A DNA stretch of 44,949 nt, from the NCBI GenBank assembly GCA_903945195.1, contig CAJAUT010000010.1:1-44949 (forward strand), given 5' to 3'. This document shows, piece after piece, positions 1 to 7,946 of this stretch; positions within the stretch are counted from its first letter, which is position 1; each line of letters opens with the position of its first letter. The translations under genes and the position numbers were made by a program. The notes below the pieces were generated by a model that saw only the letters and a list, made by a program, of their open reading frames with translations, made no database searches and was not told the DNA's origin. Source of the DNA: an uncultured bacterium. GTDB lineage: Bacteria; Patescibacteriota; Microgenomatia; UBA1400; UBA12108.

Positions 1-867
1 AGATAAAAGCGCATCCACATTACCTCCCAGTTCTAGCACTTCTATTTCTGCTTCCTTCACTTTCCCCACCTGTAAATTACTAGCAATTCTAGTCAAAGGA
101 GTTTTAAACTCATGTGAAATATTTTCCGTAATCTGTCTTTCTCTTTTATGATGTTCTCGTAATTTAATTATTAAATTATTTATAGCTTTAGTAACAACAG
201 AAACTTCATGGTCCATGAGATGAGAATCTGCAATCACCTGCATAGATTCATGATCGATATTTTCCAAATGTTCTACCAATTTTGTCAGGGGGGTTGTGAC
301 TCGTTTAACCATAAAATACGCAAATATTAGTGAGATAGTCCACGCCACTGGGAAAATTATCAATATAACTATTCCTATAGTTTGTTTAAGTATTTCTATC
401 TCACTATTTTTTTTAATCATGCGCATATAGCCAAACACTTCATTTCCAGCCCGAATTGGCACAGTATAAGTATCAAACAAACCATATCCAGGGATTACAA
501 TATCCATATATTTTGGGCTGGCAGATTTTTCAACAATCAAATTTTCATCTTCTAAATCTTTATAGATTCCATATCTTGCCAAGATTTCTCCCTTATCATC
601 AATTATGATTGCAGACAAATCTTTTGCACGCAAAGTTACTCCAAGAGTCTGATTATTTGAGAACTCTTTTTGTAATATCTTTTTATCTACTACTGTCAAA
701 TTTTCAGAAATTACATTGTTGACATTGTTGATGAGATCATCTTTTACATGTTGTTCTGTGTGTACAAAGATTCCCGTTGCCAATCCAGTAGTAGCCAATG
801 CTACAGCAATCGTAGTCAGTACTACTATCCCAATACTCAATTTTTTCGCAAATCTTACTTGTCCCAT
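1..867 (-). CDS. Sensor histidine kinase, 3' end cut by window edge
   Basis: This is a membrane histidine kinase of which only the first 289 residues are visible. I translated it by hand from the complement because it runs off the window. An N-terminal membrane segment (about residues 10-30) is followed by an extracytoplasmic sensing region, a second membrane segment (about 180-200), a HAMP-like stretch beginning VTTPLTKLVEHLEN, and an H-box ISHEFKTPLTR with the phospho-accepting His near residue 243. The ATPase domain lies beyond position 1. The start overlaps the stop of the response regulator by 13 nt, so the two are co-translated and should form a cognate pair. What it senses is unknown; its position downstream of the redox genes suggests control of that module. 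Confidence 0.9.
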   Translation of the reverse strand, partial: MGQVRFAKKLSIGIVVLTTIAVALATTGLATGIFVHTEQHVKDDLINNVNNVISENLTVVDKKILQKEFSNNQTLGVTLRAKDLSAIIIDDKGEILARYGIYKDLEDENLIVEKSASPKYMDIVIPGYGLFDTYTVPIRAGNEVFGYMRMIKKNSEIEILKQTIGIVILIIFPVAWTISLIFAYFMVKRVTTPLTKLVEHLENIDHESMQVIADSHLMDHEVSVVTKAINNLIIKLREHHKRERQITENISHEFKTPLTRIASNLQVGKVKEAEIEVLELGGNVDALLS

Positions 868-1517
868 ATCACATATCCTTTTCCACGGACTGTATTTATC
901 AAATCATTTCCCAGTTTTTGTCGTAGATATCGTATATGTACATCCACTGTATTTGAAAAAAGATCTACTTCTTCATTCCATACATGGGTCAATATATCTA
1001 TTCTCTCTACTATCTTTCCACGATTAGCAAGTAAATATTCAAGCACCCCGTATTCTTTCGGAGACAATGTAATTGTTTCACCTTTATATTTCACCTCTCT
1101 CGTATTTGAATCAATTACAACTTTTCCAACCGATACAATAGGGTGTACAGCAATTTTTTTTCTTCTTCTCAGTAGTGCTCTTACGCGTGCAAGTAACACT
1201 GTGCTATCAAATGGTTTAGGTAGATAATCATCAGCTCCAGCATCAAGTCCAGCAATAATATCATCAGAACTATTTTTAGCAGTAAGCATAAGAGAGGGAA
1301 TTGACAAATCATTGGAACGAGCAATTTTTACTACCTCCATTCCGTCCCCATCAGGCAGTCTTCTGTCGCAAATCAAGAGATCATATTCATCAGTGAGCAA
1401 TTTTTCTATACCATCTTCTACGGACGATGCAAGGTCTGTCACATACGTTTCTCTCTCTAGTAAGAGCTTCAAATTATCAGCAATTAGTTCATCATCTTCT
1501 ATCAGTAAAATCTTCAT
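855..1517 (-). CDS. OmpR/PhoB-family response regulator
   Basis: A 220-residue two-domain response regulator. The receiver domain (about 1-115) has the acidic pair EDD at 7-9, the phospho-acceptor Asp in LLICDRRLPDGDG and the Lys in YLPKPFD. The C-terminal winged-helix DNA-binding domain (about 125-218) has the family signature with ITLSPKEYGVLEYL and the final VRGKGYVI. It precedes and overlaps the kinase gene. A TATAAT hexamer lies 7 nt before its ATG, inside the stop region of the cytochrome b5-like gene, so it may have its own leaderless promoter as well as read-through from the redox operon. OmpR-type regulators bind 11-bp direct repeats, and such a repeat is present at 4054-4075. Confidence 0.95.
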   Translation of the reverse strand: MKILLIEDDELIADNLKLLLERETYVTDLASSVEDGIEKLLTDEYDLLICDRRLPDGDGMEVVKIARSNDLSIPSLMLTAKNSSDDIIAGLDAGADDYLPKPFDSTVLLARVRALLRRRKKIAVHPIVSVGKVVIDSNTREVKYKGETITLSPKEYGVLEYLLANRGKIVERIDILTHVWNEEVDLFSNTVDVHIRYLRQKLGNDLINTVRGKGYVIWDK

Positions 1518-1524
1518 ATTTACT

Positions 1525-1530
1525 ATTATA
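1525..1530 (-). promoter_or_regulatory. -10 hexamer (TATAAT) of the regulator-kinase pair
   Basis: The consensus TATAAT is read on the minus strand and ends 7 nt before the regulator ATG at 1517. It overlaps the TAA stop of the upstream b5-like gene. No convincing -35 is seen. The spacing would make the transcript start at or next to the ATG. Confidence 0.55.
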
Positions 1531-2014
1531 TCTTGTATCTAGTCATCCAACTAATATTGTGTCTAGGTGAGGCACCACTAAATATACTGGACATATCAGT
1601 TCCACACTTAAATACATTTCCACCAGAATGTGATTTAACCAGCGAAGTTATGTTGTAAGACGATCCATTTATTGTCACGATGCAACCGGTTGCCACAGGA
1701 GTTGCAGTAGCGGCAGGAGTAGCAGCAACAGTAGGAGTTGGGGTAGCAGTGGCAGCTGTTGTGGGTTTTGGCGTTGCAGTAGTCGTAGTAGCTACTGGTT
1801 TTAAAGTCGGAGTAGTTGTAGTTCCAGCAGGTTTTGGCGTACTAGTTGATATAGGCACGGGAGATTTCACAAACACTGTCTGATTATCCAGCGCATTAGT
1901 TGTAGAAACTGGTACGCTACTAGGCACAGGCCTTGATGCCCCGTACTTTACTAGCCCCATCACAAGGAATGAGTTTAGTATTGTCATAGTAATCAAAATT
2001 TTAATTATTTTCAT
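1526..2014 (-). CDS. Secreted cytochrome b5-like heme-binding protein
   Basis: A 162-residue exported protein. Residues 1-24 form a signal peptide or membrane anchor. Residues 50-110 are a Pro/Thr/Ala-rich flexible linker. Residues 110-162 resemble a minimal cytochrome b5 fold: IVTINGSSYNIT matches the family's first strands, HSGG at 129-132 matches the HPGG heme-ligand motif, and H152 could be the second ligand. The domain is shorter than a usual b5 (about 53 against 80-90 residues), so heme binding is an inference. Its start overlaps the stop of the flavocytochrome gene by 4 nt (ATGA), indicating translational coupling. It probably acts outside the membrane as an electron acceptor or shuttle. 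Confidence 0.7.
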   Translation of the reverse strand: MKIIKILITMTILNSFLVMGLVKYGASRPVPSSVPVSTTNALDNQTVFVKSPVPISTSTPKPAGTTTTPTLKPVATTTTATPKPTTAATATPTPTVAATPAATATPVATGCIVTINGSSYNITSLVKSHSGGNVFKCGTDMSSIFSGASPRHNISWMTRYKI

Positions 2015-3258
2015 TTAAATGCAAAGTCTTCATAAATAATATGTGATCTTTTTATTCCAAGCTCAGCCAGTTGTTCAGCCATAGATTCCATCATCTCTTT
2101 TGGGCCACAAAGCATGTATGTTGCGTTTTTATCTAGTCCAGTCTTTTCAAATATCATCTTCCCAGTCACTCTACCAGATTTTGTCGTCTCACATGGCAAC
2201 CAAACAAATCTAGGATTCCGCATCGCTAGGTTTGCAAAAGGTTCAGTAATCACTTTAGGTGGCAACACTCTCGCACAAAAATACATCTCCACTCGCTGAT
2301 CATCACGCACGGCCTTAGCCATAGACAAAAATGGAGTGATACCTATCCCACCAGCGATCCACACTGCATGCTTAGCATCCTTCATCTTTTCTCCAAATGT
2401 GCCATATGGCCCTTTTACAATTAGCTCAGATCCTGCTTTTAGTTCAGTCAATTTTTCAGTAAAATTTCCAATTACTTTTATACCAACAATTAATTTTTTT
2501 CCATCAATTCCAAGGATCGAAAAGGCATGATCATCTCTTTTTTTACTAGGGATACTAAAAAATCCAAATTGTCCTGGGGAGAAATCGATTGGCGCACCCT
2601 CTGCTTCCATCGAGATTACAAGCAGTTCTCTGTCTCTACCACTCCTGACGATTTTGTACTTTTTAATACCTACAAAATAATAGGCAAATCGTTTGTACAA
2701 AAACGAGATAGTAGCTATAGCACTCCATCCTAGTATCCAGTATCTCAGTGGCATATATCTTGAAGTATCAGAAGATATAAGTACTGCATGAAGTCCGCCA
2801 AATATGATTACAAGCCCCATCCATTCATGACTCCATTTCCAAAATCTATACGGCAGTTTTACATAAATCGTTAGTATTATCAAAAATAGCATGATATATA
2901 AAGAAATGATTCCCATTGTGTAGGCGAGACTTGTACCAGGTAGCAGGTAATACGCAATCATGTTTTCTGGCATTGCCCCAACTATAAGTAGTAGTGCATG
3001 ATTGATCAAAAATACGAGTGCTAGACCACCTAGTATGTGATGAACTTTATATACTATATCTAGCCCACCAAACATTTTCTCTATCACCTTAGCTCGCACT
3101 GCTAGGACAAAAGTCCAGATGAGAGACATGATCCCAAGTAAAGCCATGATCTGTGTACCAGCTTGAGCCAAACCAAAGGCGGGATTTTGAGATTTTGCAA
3201 TCGACCACAATAAAAAAGTAATTAGTTGAGTCGAAACTATTACTATCCATCCAATCAT
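2011..3258 (-). CDS. Ferric-reductase-like transmembrane flavocytochrome
   Basis: A 415-residue NAD(P)H-dependent transmembrane reductase. Residues 1-195 hold about six membrane helices. Histidines at 73/74 and 87 in one helix and 144 and 157 in another fit bis-His heme b ligation, as in the ferric reductase/NADPH oxidase family. Residues 200-290 form an FAD-binding barrel, with HAFSI in place of the usual HPFTI. Residues 296-415 are the nucleotide-binding lobe with AGGIGITPF and a CGP motif (MLCGPKEMM). Electrons would pass from cytoplasmic NAD(P)H through FAD and heme to the outer face, where the two flanking b5-like proteins lie. It overlaps both neighbours by 4 nt. The acceptor (iron, a surface protein or oxygen) cannot be told. 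Confidence 0.9.
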   Translation of the reverse strand: MIGWIVIVSTQLITFLLWSIAKSQNPAFGLAQAGTQIMALLGIMSLIWTFVLAVRAKVIEKMFGGLDIVYKVHHILGGLALVFLINHALLLIVGAMPENMIAYYLLPGTSLAYTMGIISLYIMLFLIILTIYVKLPYRFWKWSHEWMGLVIIFGGLHAVLISSDTSRYMPLRYWILGWSAIATISFLYKRFAYYFVGIKKYKIVRSGRDRELLVISMEAEGAPIDFSPGQFGFFSIPSKKRDDHAFSILGIDGKKLIVGIKVIGNFTEKLTELKAGSELIVKGPYGTFGEKMKDAKHAVWIAGGIGITPFLSMAKAVRDDQRVEMYFCARVLPPKVITEPFANLAMRNPRFVWLPCETTKSGRVTGKMIFEKTGLDKNATYMLCGPKEMMESMAEQLAELGIKRSHIIYEDFAFK

Positions 3259-3629
3259 GGTTTATAGACTCCTACTATCATATATTTTCGTTTAATTATG
3301 TCCCCACCGATTATATTTAGTAGAGCGCTCGAATCTTTGCCTACCAAATCATGGTAGCTTTGATCAGGACCATAAAAATCATTTCTGCCCTCAGAGACGT
3401 CATACACATAGCCGTCCAGTGCTAGATATATTGGGATGTTTGGATCATCTCCATTATATTTTTGTAGCTGCATAGCTGTTATCTGTGGCAAATCACTACT
3501 TACCTGAGCTGGTTGACGAAAGATTTGTTTATATATAAACCAGTCGACTACCAACATCAAGATTAGGGCAGATATTACTATCTTACCTGTCTTCTCGATC
3601 TTCCACTTTTTCAATTTTTTCAGTGTCAT
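3255..3629 (-). CDS. Membrane-anchored MAPR-type cytochrome b5 domain protein
   Basis: A 124-residue protein with one N-terminal membrane segment (about 16-34) and an outside domain. Residues 48-124 match the membrane-associated progesterone receptor branch of cytochrome b5: an MQLQKYNGDD opening, IYLALDGYVYDVSEGR, FYGPDQSYHDLVGKDSS and a final stretch. In this family heme is bound through Tyr; Tyr92 in the SYHDL segment corresponds to the PGRMC1 ligand. The stop overlaps the start of the flavocytochrome gene (ATGA), and the start lies 47 nt inside the acidic protein gene. It is probably the first extracytoplasmic acceptor of electrons from the flavocytochrome. Confidence 0.85.
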   Translation of the reverse strand: MTLKKLKKWKIEKTGKIVISALILMLVVDWFIYKQIFRQPAQVSSDLPQITAMQLQKYNGDDPNIPIYLALDGYVYDVSEGRNDFYGPDQSYHDLVGKDSSALLNIIGGDIIKRKYMIVGVYKP

Positions 3630-4005
3630 GTATTTCGATTTCTTTCACATCTTCATGTTCTAGCTCATCTTGGTCATCATCATCATCACCATCATCATCA
3701 TCAAGTTTTATAACAGGAGCAAATGATGGAGCGATGCTAGGTATAACTATATCATCTTGGATAGAGTCATCTATCTCAGCCTCTACTTCAATCTCTGGTG
3801 TCGAGCTTGGTAAAGGGGTGCTGACAGACAAGGGCGCTGGAGTTGAGGTAGACGAAGGGCTGGGAGTAGGTGTAGACACCTCTGGTACTACAACTTCTTG
3901 ACTACTATTTGCAAACACTTTAAATCCTGCATAGGTACTACTACCTAAAGAGGCAATGATCGCGGTCCCAGTGAGCAAGTTTGTGAGTAATTTATTAGTA
4001 GCCAT
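3583..4005 (-). CDS. Exported acidic, Pro/Ser-rich protein of unknown function
   Basis: A 140-residue first gene of the redox operon with no recognised family. Residues 8-30 are a signal peptide or anchor. Residues 40-72 are a Pro/Ser/Thr-rich linker. Residues 73-140 are strongly acidic, with a run of Asp/Gly-Asp (about 100-112) followed by a Glu/Asp/Lys/His-rich tail. A clear ribosome binding site (AAGGAG) precedes the ATG at 4005. The acidic tract could bind cations such as Ca2+ or iron, which would suit a metal-reducing module, but this is a guess from composition. The 3' end overlaps the MAPR gene by 47 nt in another frame. Confidence 0.75.
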   Translation of the reverse strand: MATNKLLTNLLTGTAIIASLGSSTYAGFKVFANSSQEVVVPEVSTPTPSPSSTSTPAPLSVSTPLPSSTPEIEVEAEIDDSIQDDIVIPSIAPSFAPVIKLDDDDGDDDDDQDELEHEDVKEIEIHDTEKIEKVEDREDR

Positions 4006-4053
4006 ATATTCTCCTTTGTTATCTTATATTTAACTTGCTGCACTTTACCACTA

Positions 4054-4075
4054 CTATCATTAAGAAATCATTAAG
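4054..4075. promoter_or_regulatory. 11-bp-period direct repeat, putative OmpR-type operator
   Basis: Two copies of ATCATTAAG (4056-4064 and 4067-4075) are spaced exactly 11 bp, the layout used by OmpR/PhoB regulators. The repeat lies between the divergent redox and pilus operons, 26 nt from the pilus-operon -10 (4102-4107) and 27 nt from a possible minus-strand -10 (4023-4028). This is where an activator would replace a weak -35. A near copy (TTAAGAAACAGTTAAG) lies at 17807-17822. Confidence 0.6.
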
Positions 4076-4101
4076 ACCTATGTCTCACACAAGTATTTTG
4101 C

Positions 4102-4107
4102 TATACT
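4102..4107 (+). promoter_or_regulatory. Extended -10 (TGCTATACT) of the pilus operon
   Basis: TATACT is preceded by TGC, an extended -10. It ends 6 nt before the ATG at 4114, so the first transcribed base would be the A of the start codon. The -35 region is poor, which fits the activator-type repeat just upstream. Confidence 0.6.
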
Positions 4108-4113
4108 GGAATA

Positions 4114-5235
4114 ATGAATCTACGCGGCAAGATCACCTGGTCCATACTTCTACTCATCTTATTTTTTGGCTCACTAGCCTCAATTTCTACCTACTATCTC
4201 ACAAAAAAAGAATTTACCACTCAAGTCACTAAAGATCTACACAACAATGCGATAGCCTTGTCTCACGAGCTATATCAGATCATGAGACAGTCACGAGATA
4301 TCGCCAAAGCCCTTGCCAATGATAGTCTAGTGAAAGAATATGTAACAACCACAAAACCTTCCTCAGCTCAAGCCGAAGTCATGTTAGACGAATTTAAAGA
4401 CTACAATCTAGGCGAAATGTACTCAGCCATCTATATCCTAGACAAAGATGGTATCGCTCAAATTTCTACTGACCCCAGATTCTTAGGGCAGAATTACAGC
4501 TTTAGAAATTACTTCAAATCTTCAATTGCTGGAAATGACTTTGTCACAACTGCCATCGGAGTCACTTCTAAAGAACTCGGTTATTATTTCTCTAGTCCTA
4601 TACGAAGCAATTTAGACGATACGATATTAGGGGTCTTGGTAGTCAAGCTCAAAACAGAGCATGTCGAGAGAGCCTTGCGCAATCACGTTTCTGCAGGATA
4701 TGAAATCTTGCTCTCTGATCATTACGGCATCATCATCCTTCCAAGTGATAGCACCAAATATCTGCACAGTTTAGGCTCTCTTCCCCCCGACTCACAAGCA
4801 GAACTGGCATCAACTCAAGCTTATGCTACGGCTGAATTTGAAAAACTTGACTATGACGTTCTAATGGATATCATAAATCAAGGATTCGATTCATCAAAAA
4901 TCATCGAAATCCAAGATGTACATGACAACAGAGATGAGATAGTTGCCATAGGTAAGGTCGAAGATTTTCCTTATTATATTATCTTTGAAGGTGACATGAA
5001 CATTATAGACAAAGTTTCGATTAGAGCATCTGCTGTTATAGCTGCATTTGTACTAGTTGCAGCCATATTATCAGTCATTATCATCTTGATAGTAGTCGAA
5101 GTGTTTCTTCGTCAACAACAGCGTACTGAGCAAAAATTATTAGAAAAAACCACCGACTTAGAGAGACTCAACAAACTCATGGTAGGACGTGAATTAAAAA
5201 TGATTGAACTAAAAAAGGAAATCACATCTAAGTAA
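4114..5235 (+). CDS. Membrane Cache-type sensor protein without output domain
   Basis: A 373-residue protein with membrane helices at about 8-29 and 305-330. The 270-residue extracytoplasmic part between them resembles dCache sensors: AIYILDKDGIAQISTDPRF, an NYSFRNYFK segment and YFSSPI are typical of the membrane-distal pocket that binds small ligands. After the second helix only a coiled coil of about 40 residues remains, with no HAMP, kinase or methyl-accepting domain. It is immediately followed by a histidine kinase gene (14 nt gap), so it probably signals by helix contact with that kinase. It is the first gene of the pilus operon and appears leaderless. The ligand is unknown. Confidence 0.85.
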   Translation: MNLRGKITWSILLLILFFGSLASISTYYLTKKEFTTQVTKDLHNNAIALSHELYQIMRQSRDIAKALANDSLVKEYVTTTKPSSAQAEVMLDEFKDYNLGEMYSAIYILDKDGIAQISTDPRFLGQNYSFRNYFKSSIAGNDFVTTAIGVTSKELGYYFSSPIRSNLDDTILGVLVVKLKTEHVERALRNHVSAGYEILLSDHYGIIILPSDSTKYLHSLGSLPPDSQAELASTQAYATAEFEKLDYDVLMDIINQGFDSSKIIEIQDVHDNRDEIVAIGKVEDFPYYIIFEGDMNIIDKVSIRASAVIAAFVLVAAILSVIIILIVVEVFLRQQQRTEQKLLEKTTDLERLNKLMVGRELKMIELKKEITSK

Positions 5236-5249
5236 AAGAAAGTCATTTT

Positions 5250-7205
5250 ATGTACGCTAGCACTCTACAAATCATCATTCTCGCATTTATCACTATCTCA
5301 ATCCTAGGATTTAGTGTCTACTCGTATTATCTCTCTCTCAAAAATGACAAATTATGGTTTTATGCATATTCCATGATGCTTATTATCATAGTTCAGTGGA
5401 TGTCAGATACTGGAGCTGCTATTGTCTATCAAAATTATTATCTTCACTTAGCGTCAATTACTATTTATCCATCTATCATCTTTAGTCTGATAGTCGTGTA
5501 CATTGCTCATGGTATTCACTCCGCCAAGCAAATGCTTAACACTCTCTTAATTGGTGTCATAGGCTATTCTTTAGCAGTTGTAATTATAAATATCTTTGGT
5601 ACCTTGCCAGAAAATCTTCGACTTGGGCTGCCATGGATCCTCAATCATGCTTTTTCATCACTAGCCTTAATAATTTCATTTTTTATCTTGATATATTCAT
5701 GGCCCATCCTACACAACCAAAAACTCAGACTCCCTTTACTATTTAAAATCTGGGCCATTTGCTGGCTACTGCTTATTGTCGACTCATTAGTTTTTAATCT
5801 AGGCACATTTTGGAACTCACCTCAACTAATTGAGATTATCTATGCCAACTTTGTAGTTCGCACAAGCTTATCCATCTTCATCGCTCCCTTCATTTCCATA
5901 TATATTAGTCGTAGTCTCTCACGCACTCTTTCTTATCGCACCTGGAGTGAAAATAGCTTGGGTCAAGACACGCTAAATAATAAAAAAATTACCGAGCTAG
6001 AACAGTTAAAAATCGAACTGATCCAAAACAATCTAGATTTAGATAATCAACGCAAAGCTTTGACCAATGTATTAGAAGATGTGCAAAACGAAAAAAACAT
6101 CGTTGTTAGTCAAGCAGAATCGCTACAAAAATTTGAAGCTGCCACATTACAATCCAACGAAATGGTTGTTTTTACAGATGCAGAGGGGATTGTAGAATGG
6201 GCCAATCAAGCGTCAGAAACCATCACTGGCTTTACTGTCCAAGAAGCAATCGGCAAAAAAGCTGGAGTACTTTGGGGCAAGCTCATGCCTACAGAGTGGT
6301 ACAAAAAACTTTGGGATACAGTCAAAATAGACAAAAAAATATTTATCAGCGAAATCCAAAATCATCGTAAAAACGGCGAAAAGTTTTGGTCTACTATCTC
6401 TGTCTACCCAATTCTAAACGACAATCAGGAAATCATATACCTCGTCGGTACCCAACGTGATATCACCCACGAAAAACAGGCAGATCAAATGAAGACCGAG
6501 TTTATCTCTCTAGCCTCTCACCAGTTACGCACTCCTTTGTCGGCCATGAAATGGTTTCTAGAGATGTTGATTGCTGGTGATTTAGGGAAACTTACGCAGG
6601 AGCAATGCAAAGCCGTAGAAAACATCGATCAGTCAAATGAACGCATGATAGCTCTAGTAAATGGCCTTCTAAATATCTCTCGCATTGAATCAGGTAGGAT
6701 CATCATCGAACCAGTTCCTACAGATATATCAGAGCTCACAAAAACTGTCCTCAGTGATCTAGAACAAAAAATCAAGCTTAAAAAACAAAACCTGACCATA
6801 GATCAGGACGATCAAATCTCAAAAATAAATATAGATCCAAAACTTATTTCCCAAGTTATCATGAATTTACTTACCAATGCTATCAAATACTCGCCAGTAT
6901 CAAGCGATATCCAGATCTCTATGCATGTAAAAGATGACTCACTTGAATACTGTGTCACGGATCATGGCTACGGCATCCCCACAACCGAACAAGAAAAGAT
7001 CTTCACCAGATTCTTTAGAGCCAGCAACATCCAAAAGCAAGAAACAGACGGCACTGGTCTAGGACTATATCTGGCAAAAATCATCATCGAAACTTCTGGT
7101 GGCAAGATTTGGTTCAACAGCACAGAAGGGCAGGGGACTACTTTTTGCTTCACAATTCCCCTCACTGGTATGCAAGCTAAATCAGGTGAGGTAAGATTAA
7201 GCTAA
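5250..7205 (+). CDS. Seven-helix PAS sensor histidine kinase
   Basis: A 651-residue hybrid sensor. Residues 1-235 hold about seven membrane helices, followed by a coiled coil (about 240-292). A PAS domain (about 297-405) ends in the PAC-like VGTQRDITHEKQ. The dimerisation/phospho-acceptor domain has SHQLRTPLSAMKW with His near 424. The ATPase domain has NLLTNAIKYSP (N box), VTDHGYGIP (G1), IFTRFFRA and GTGLGLYLAKII (G2). It shares an operon with an output-less Cache sensor upstream and two receiver proteins downstream, forming a phosphorelay in front of PilB and PilC. Regulation of pilus extension is the likely purpose. Confidence 0.93.
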   Translation: MYASTLQIIILAFITISILGFSVYSYYLSLKNDKLWFYAYSMMLIIIVQWMSDTGAAIVYQNYYLHLASITIYPSIIFSLIVVYIAHGIHSAKQMLNTLLIGVIGYSLAVVIINIFGTLPENLRLGLPWILNHAFSSLALIISFFILIYSWPILHNQKLRLPLLFKIWAICWLLLIVDSLVFNLGTFWNSPQLIEIIYANFVVRTSLSIFIAPFISIYISRSLSRTLSYRTWSENSLGQDTLNNKKITELEQLKIELIQNNLDLDNQRKALTNVLEDVQNEKNIVVSQAESLQKFEAATLQSNEMVVFTDAEGIVEWANQASETITGFTVQEAIGKKAGVLWGKLMPTEWYKKLWDTVKIDKKIFISEIQNHRKNGEKFWSTISVYPILNDNQEIIYLVGTQRDITHEKQADQMKTEFISLASHQLRTPLSAMKWFLEMLIAGDLGKLTQEQCKAVENIDQSNERMIALVNGLLNISRIESGRIIIEPVPTDISELTKTVLSDLEQKIKLKKQNLTIDQDDQISKINIDPKLISQVIMNLLTNAIKYSPVSSDIQISMHVKDDSLEYCVTDHGYGIPTTEQEKIFTRFFRASNIQKQETDGTGLGLYLAKIIIETSGGKIWFNSTEGQGTTFCFTIPLTGMQAKSGEVRLS

Positions 7206-7222
7206 TATAAATAGGAGATCTT

Positions 7223-7582
7223 ATGAAAAAAATCATGATCATAGAAGACGAGCTCAATCAGCAAGAAGCCTACAAGCTCAAGCTAGCGGCAAGTTATGAA
7301 CTAGTATTTGGCCAAACTGGAGATGAAGTGCCTGGACTACTCCAGACAAACATGCCAGACCTAATCATCCTGGATGTCATGTTGCCAGGAGGTCAAAATG
7401 GTTTTGACGTCTTAAATACAATCAAAGAAGATCCAAAAACCTCAAATATCCCTGTTATCATGCTTACAAACCTAGGAGAAGAGCAAAAAGAAACAGCCAT
7501 CAATTGTGGGGCTGCAGAATTTTTAAATAAAACTTTGATCGGTCCAGCAGATCTAGAAAAGATTTTGGAGAAATATATATGA
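7223..7582 (+). CDS. Receiver-only response regulator
   Basis: A 119-residue single receiver domain with IEDE at 6-9, the phospho-Asp in LIILDVMLPGG, Thr in MLTNL and the Lys in EFLNKTL. There is no output domain. A good ribosome binding site (AGGAG) precedes the ATG. It overlaps the next receiver gene by 4 nt. It is probably a phosphate carrier or a protein that docks on the pilus motor. Confidence 0.93.
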   Translation: MKKIMIIEDELNQQEAYKLKLAASYELVFGQTGDEVPGLLQTNMPDLIILDVMLPGGQNGFDVLNTIKEDPKTSNIPVIMLTNLGEEQKETAINCGAAEFLNKTLIGPADLEKILEKYI

Positions 7583-7941
7583 CCAAGATTCTAATCGCCG
7601 AAGATGATCAATTTTTGGCCAATGCCTATAGAGTCAAATTTGAAAAAGAAGGATTCGAAGTACTGATCGCAGGAGATGGTGAAGAGGCCATCCAAAATCT
7701 AGAAACTTTCAAGCCAGACCTCATCATCCTAGATCTAGTCATGCCAAAAAAAGATGGCTTTGTTACTCTAGCCGAAATCAAATCAAATCCCTCATTTGCC
7801 CAGATACCCGTGATAGTGACCTCCAATTTGTCCCAAACCGCAGATTTCGACAAAGTTAAATCTCTTGGGGCAGTAGAATATCTAGTCAAAAGTGAGACTC
7901 CAATTGGAGATATAGTAAACAAAATACGTAGCTACATTTAA
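7579..7941 (+). CDS. Receiver-only response regulator next to pilB
   Basis: A 120-residue receiver domain with AEDD at 7-10, the phospho-Asp in LIILDLVMPKKDG, Thr in VTSNL and Lys in YLVKSE. It has no DNA-binding or enzymatic output. It starts inside the stop of the preceding receiver (ATGA) and ends 5 nt before pilB, which suggests it acts by contact with the PilB ATPase or with the kinase. It resembles the later receiver at 16239 more than the one before it. Confidence 0.93.
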   Translation: MTKILIAEDDQFLANAYRVKFEKEGFEVLIAGDGEEAIQNLETFKPDLIILDLVMPKKDGFVTLAEIKSNPSFAQIPVIVTSNLSQTADFDKVKSLGAVEYLVKSETPIGDIVNKIRSYI

Positions 7942-7946
7942 AACTT

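Noticed and set aside
748-1227. 159-residue frame antisense to the regulator-kinase pair
   Set aside because: It opposes well-conserved response regulator and kinase genes and has no family or ribosome binding site.
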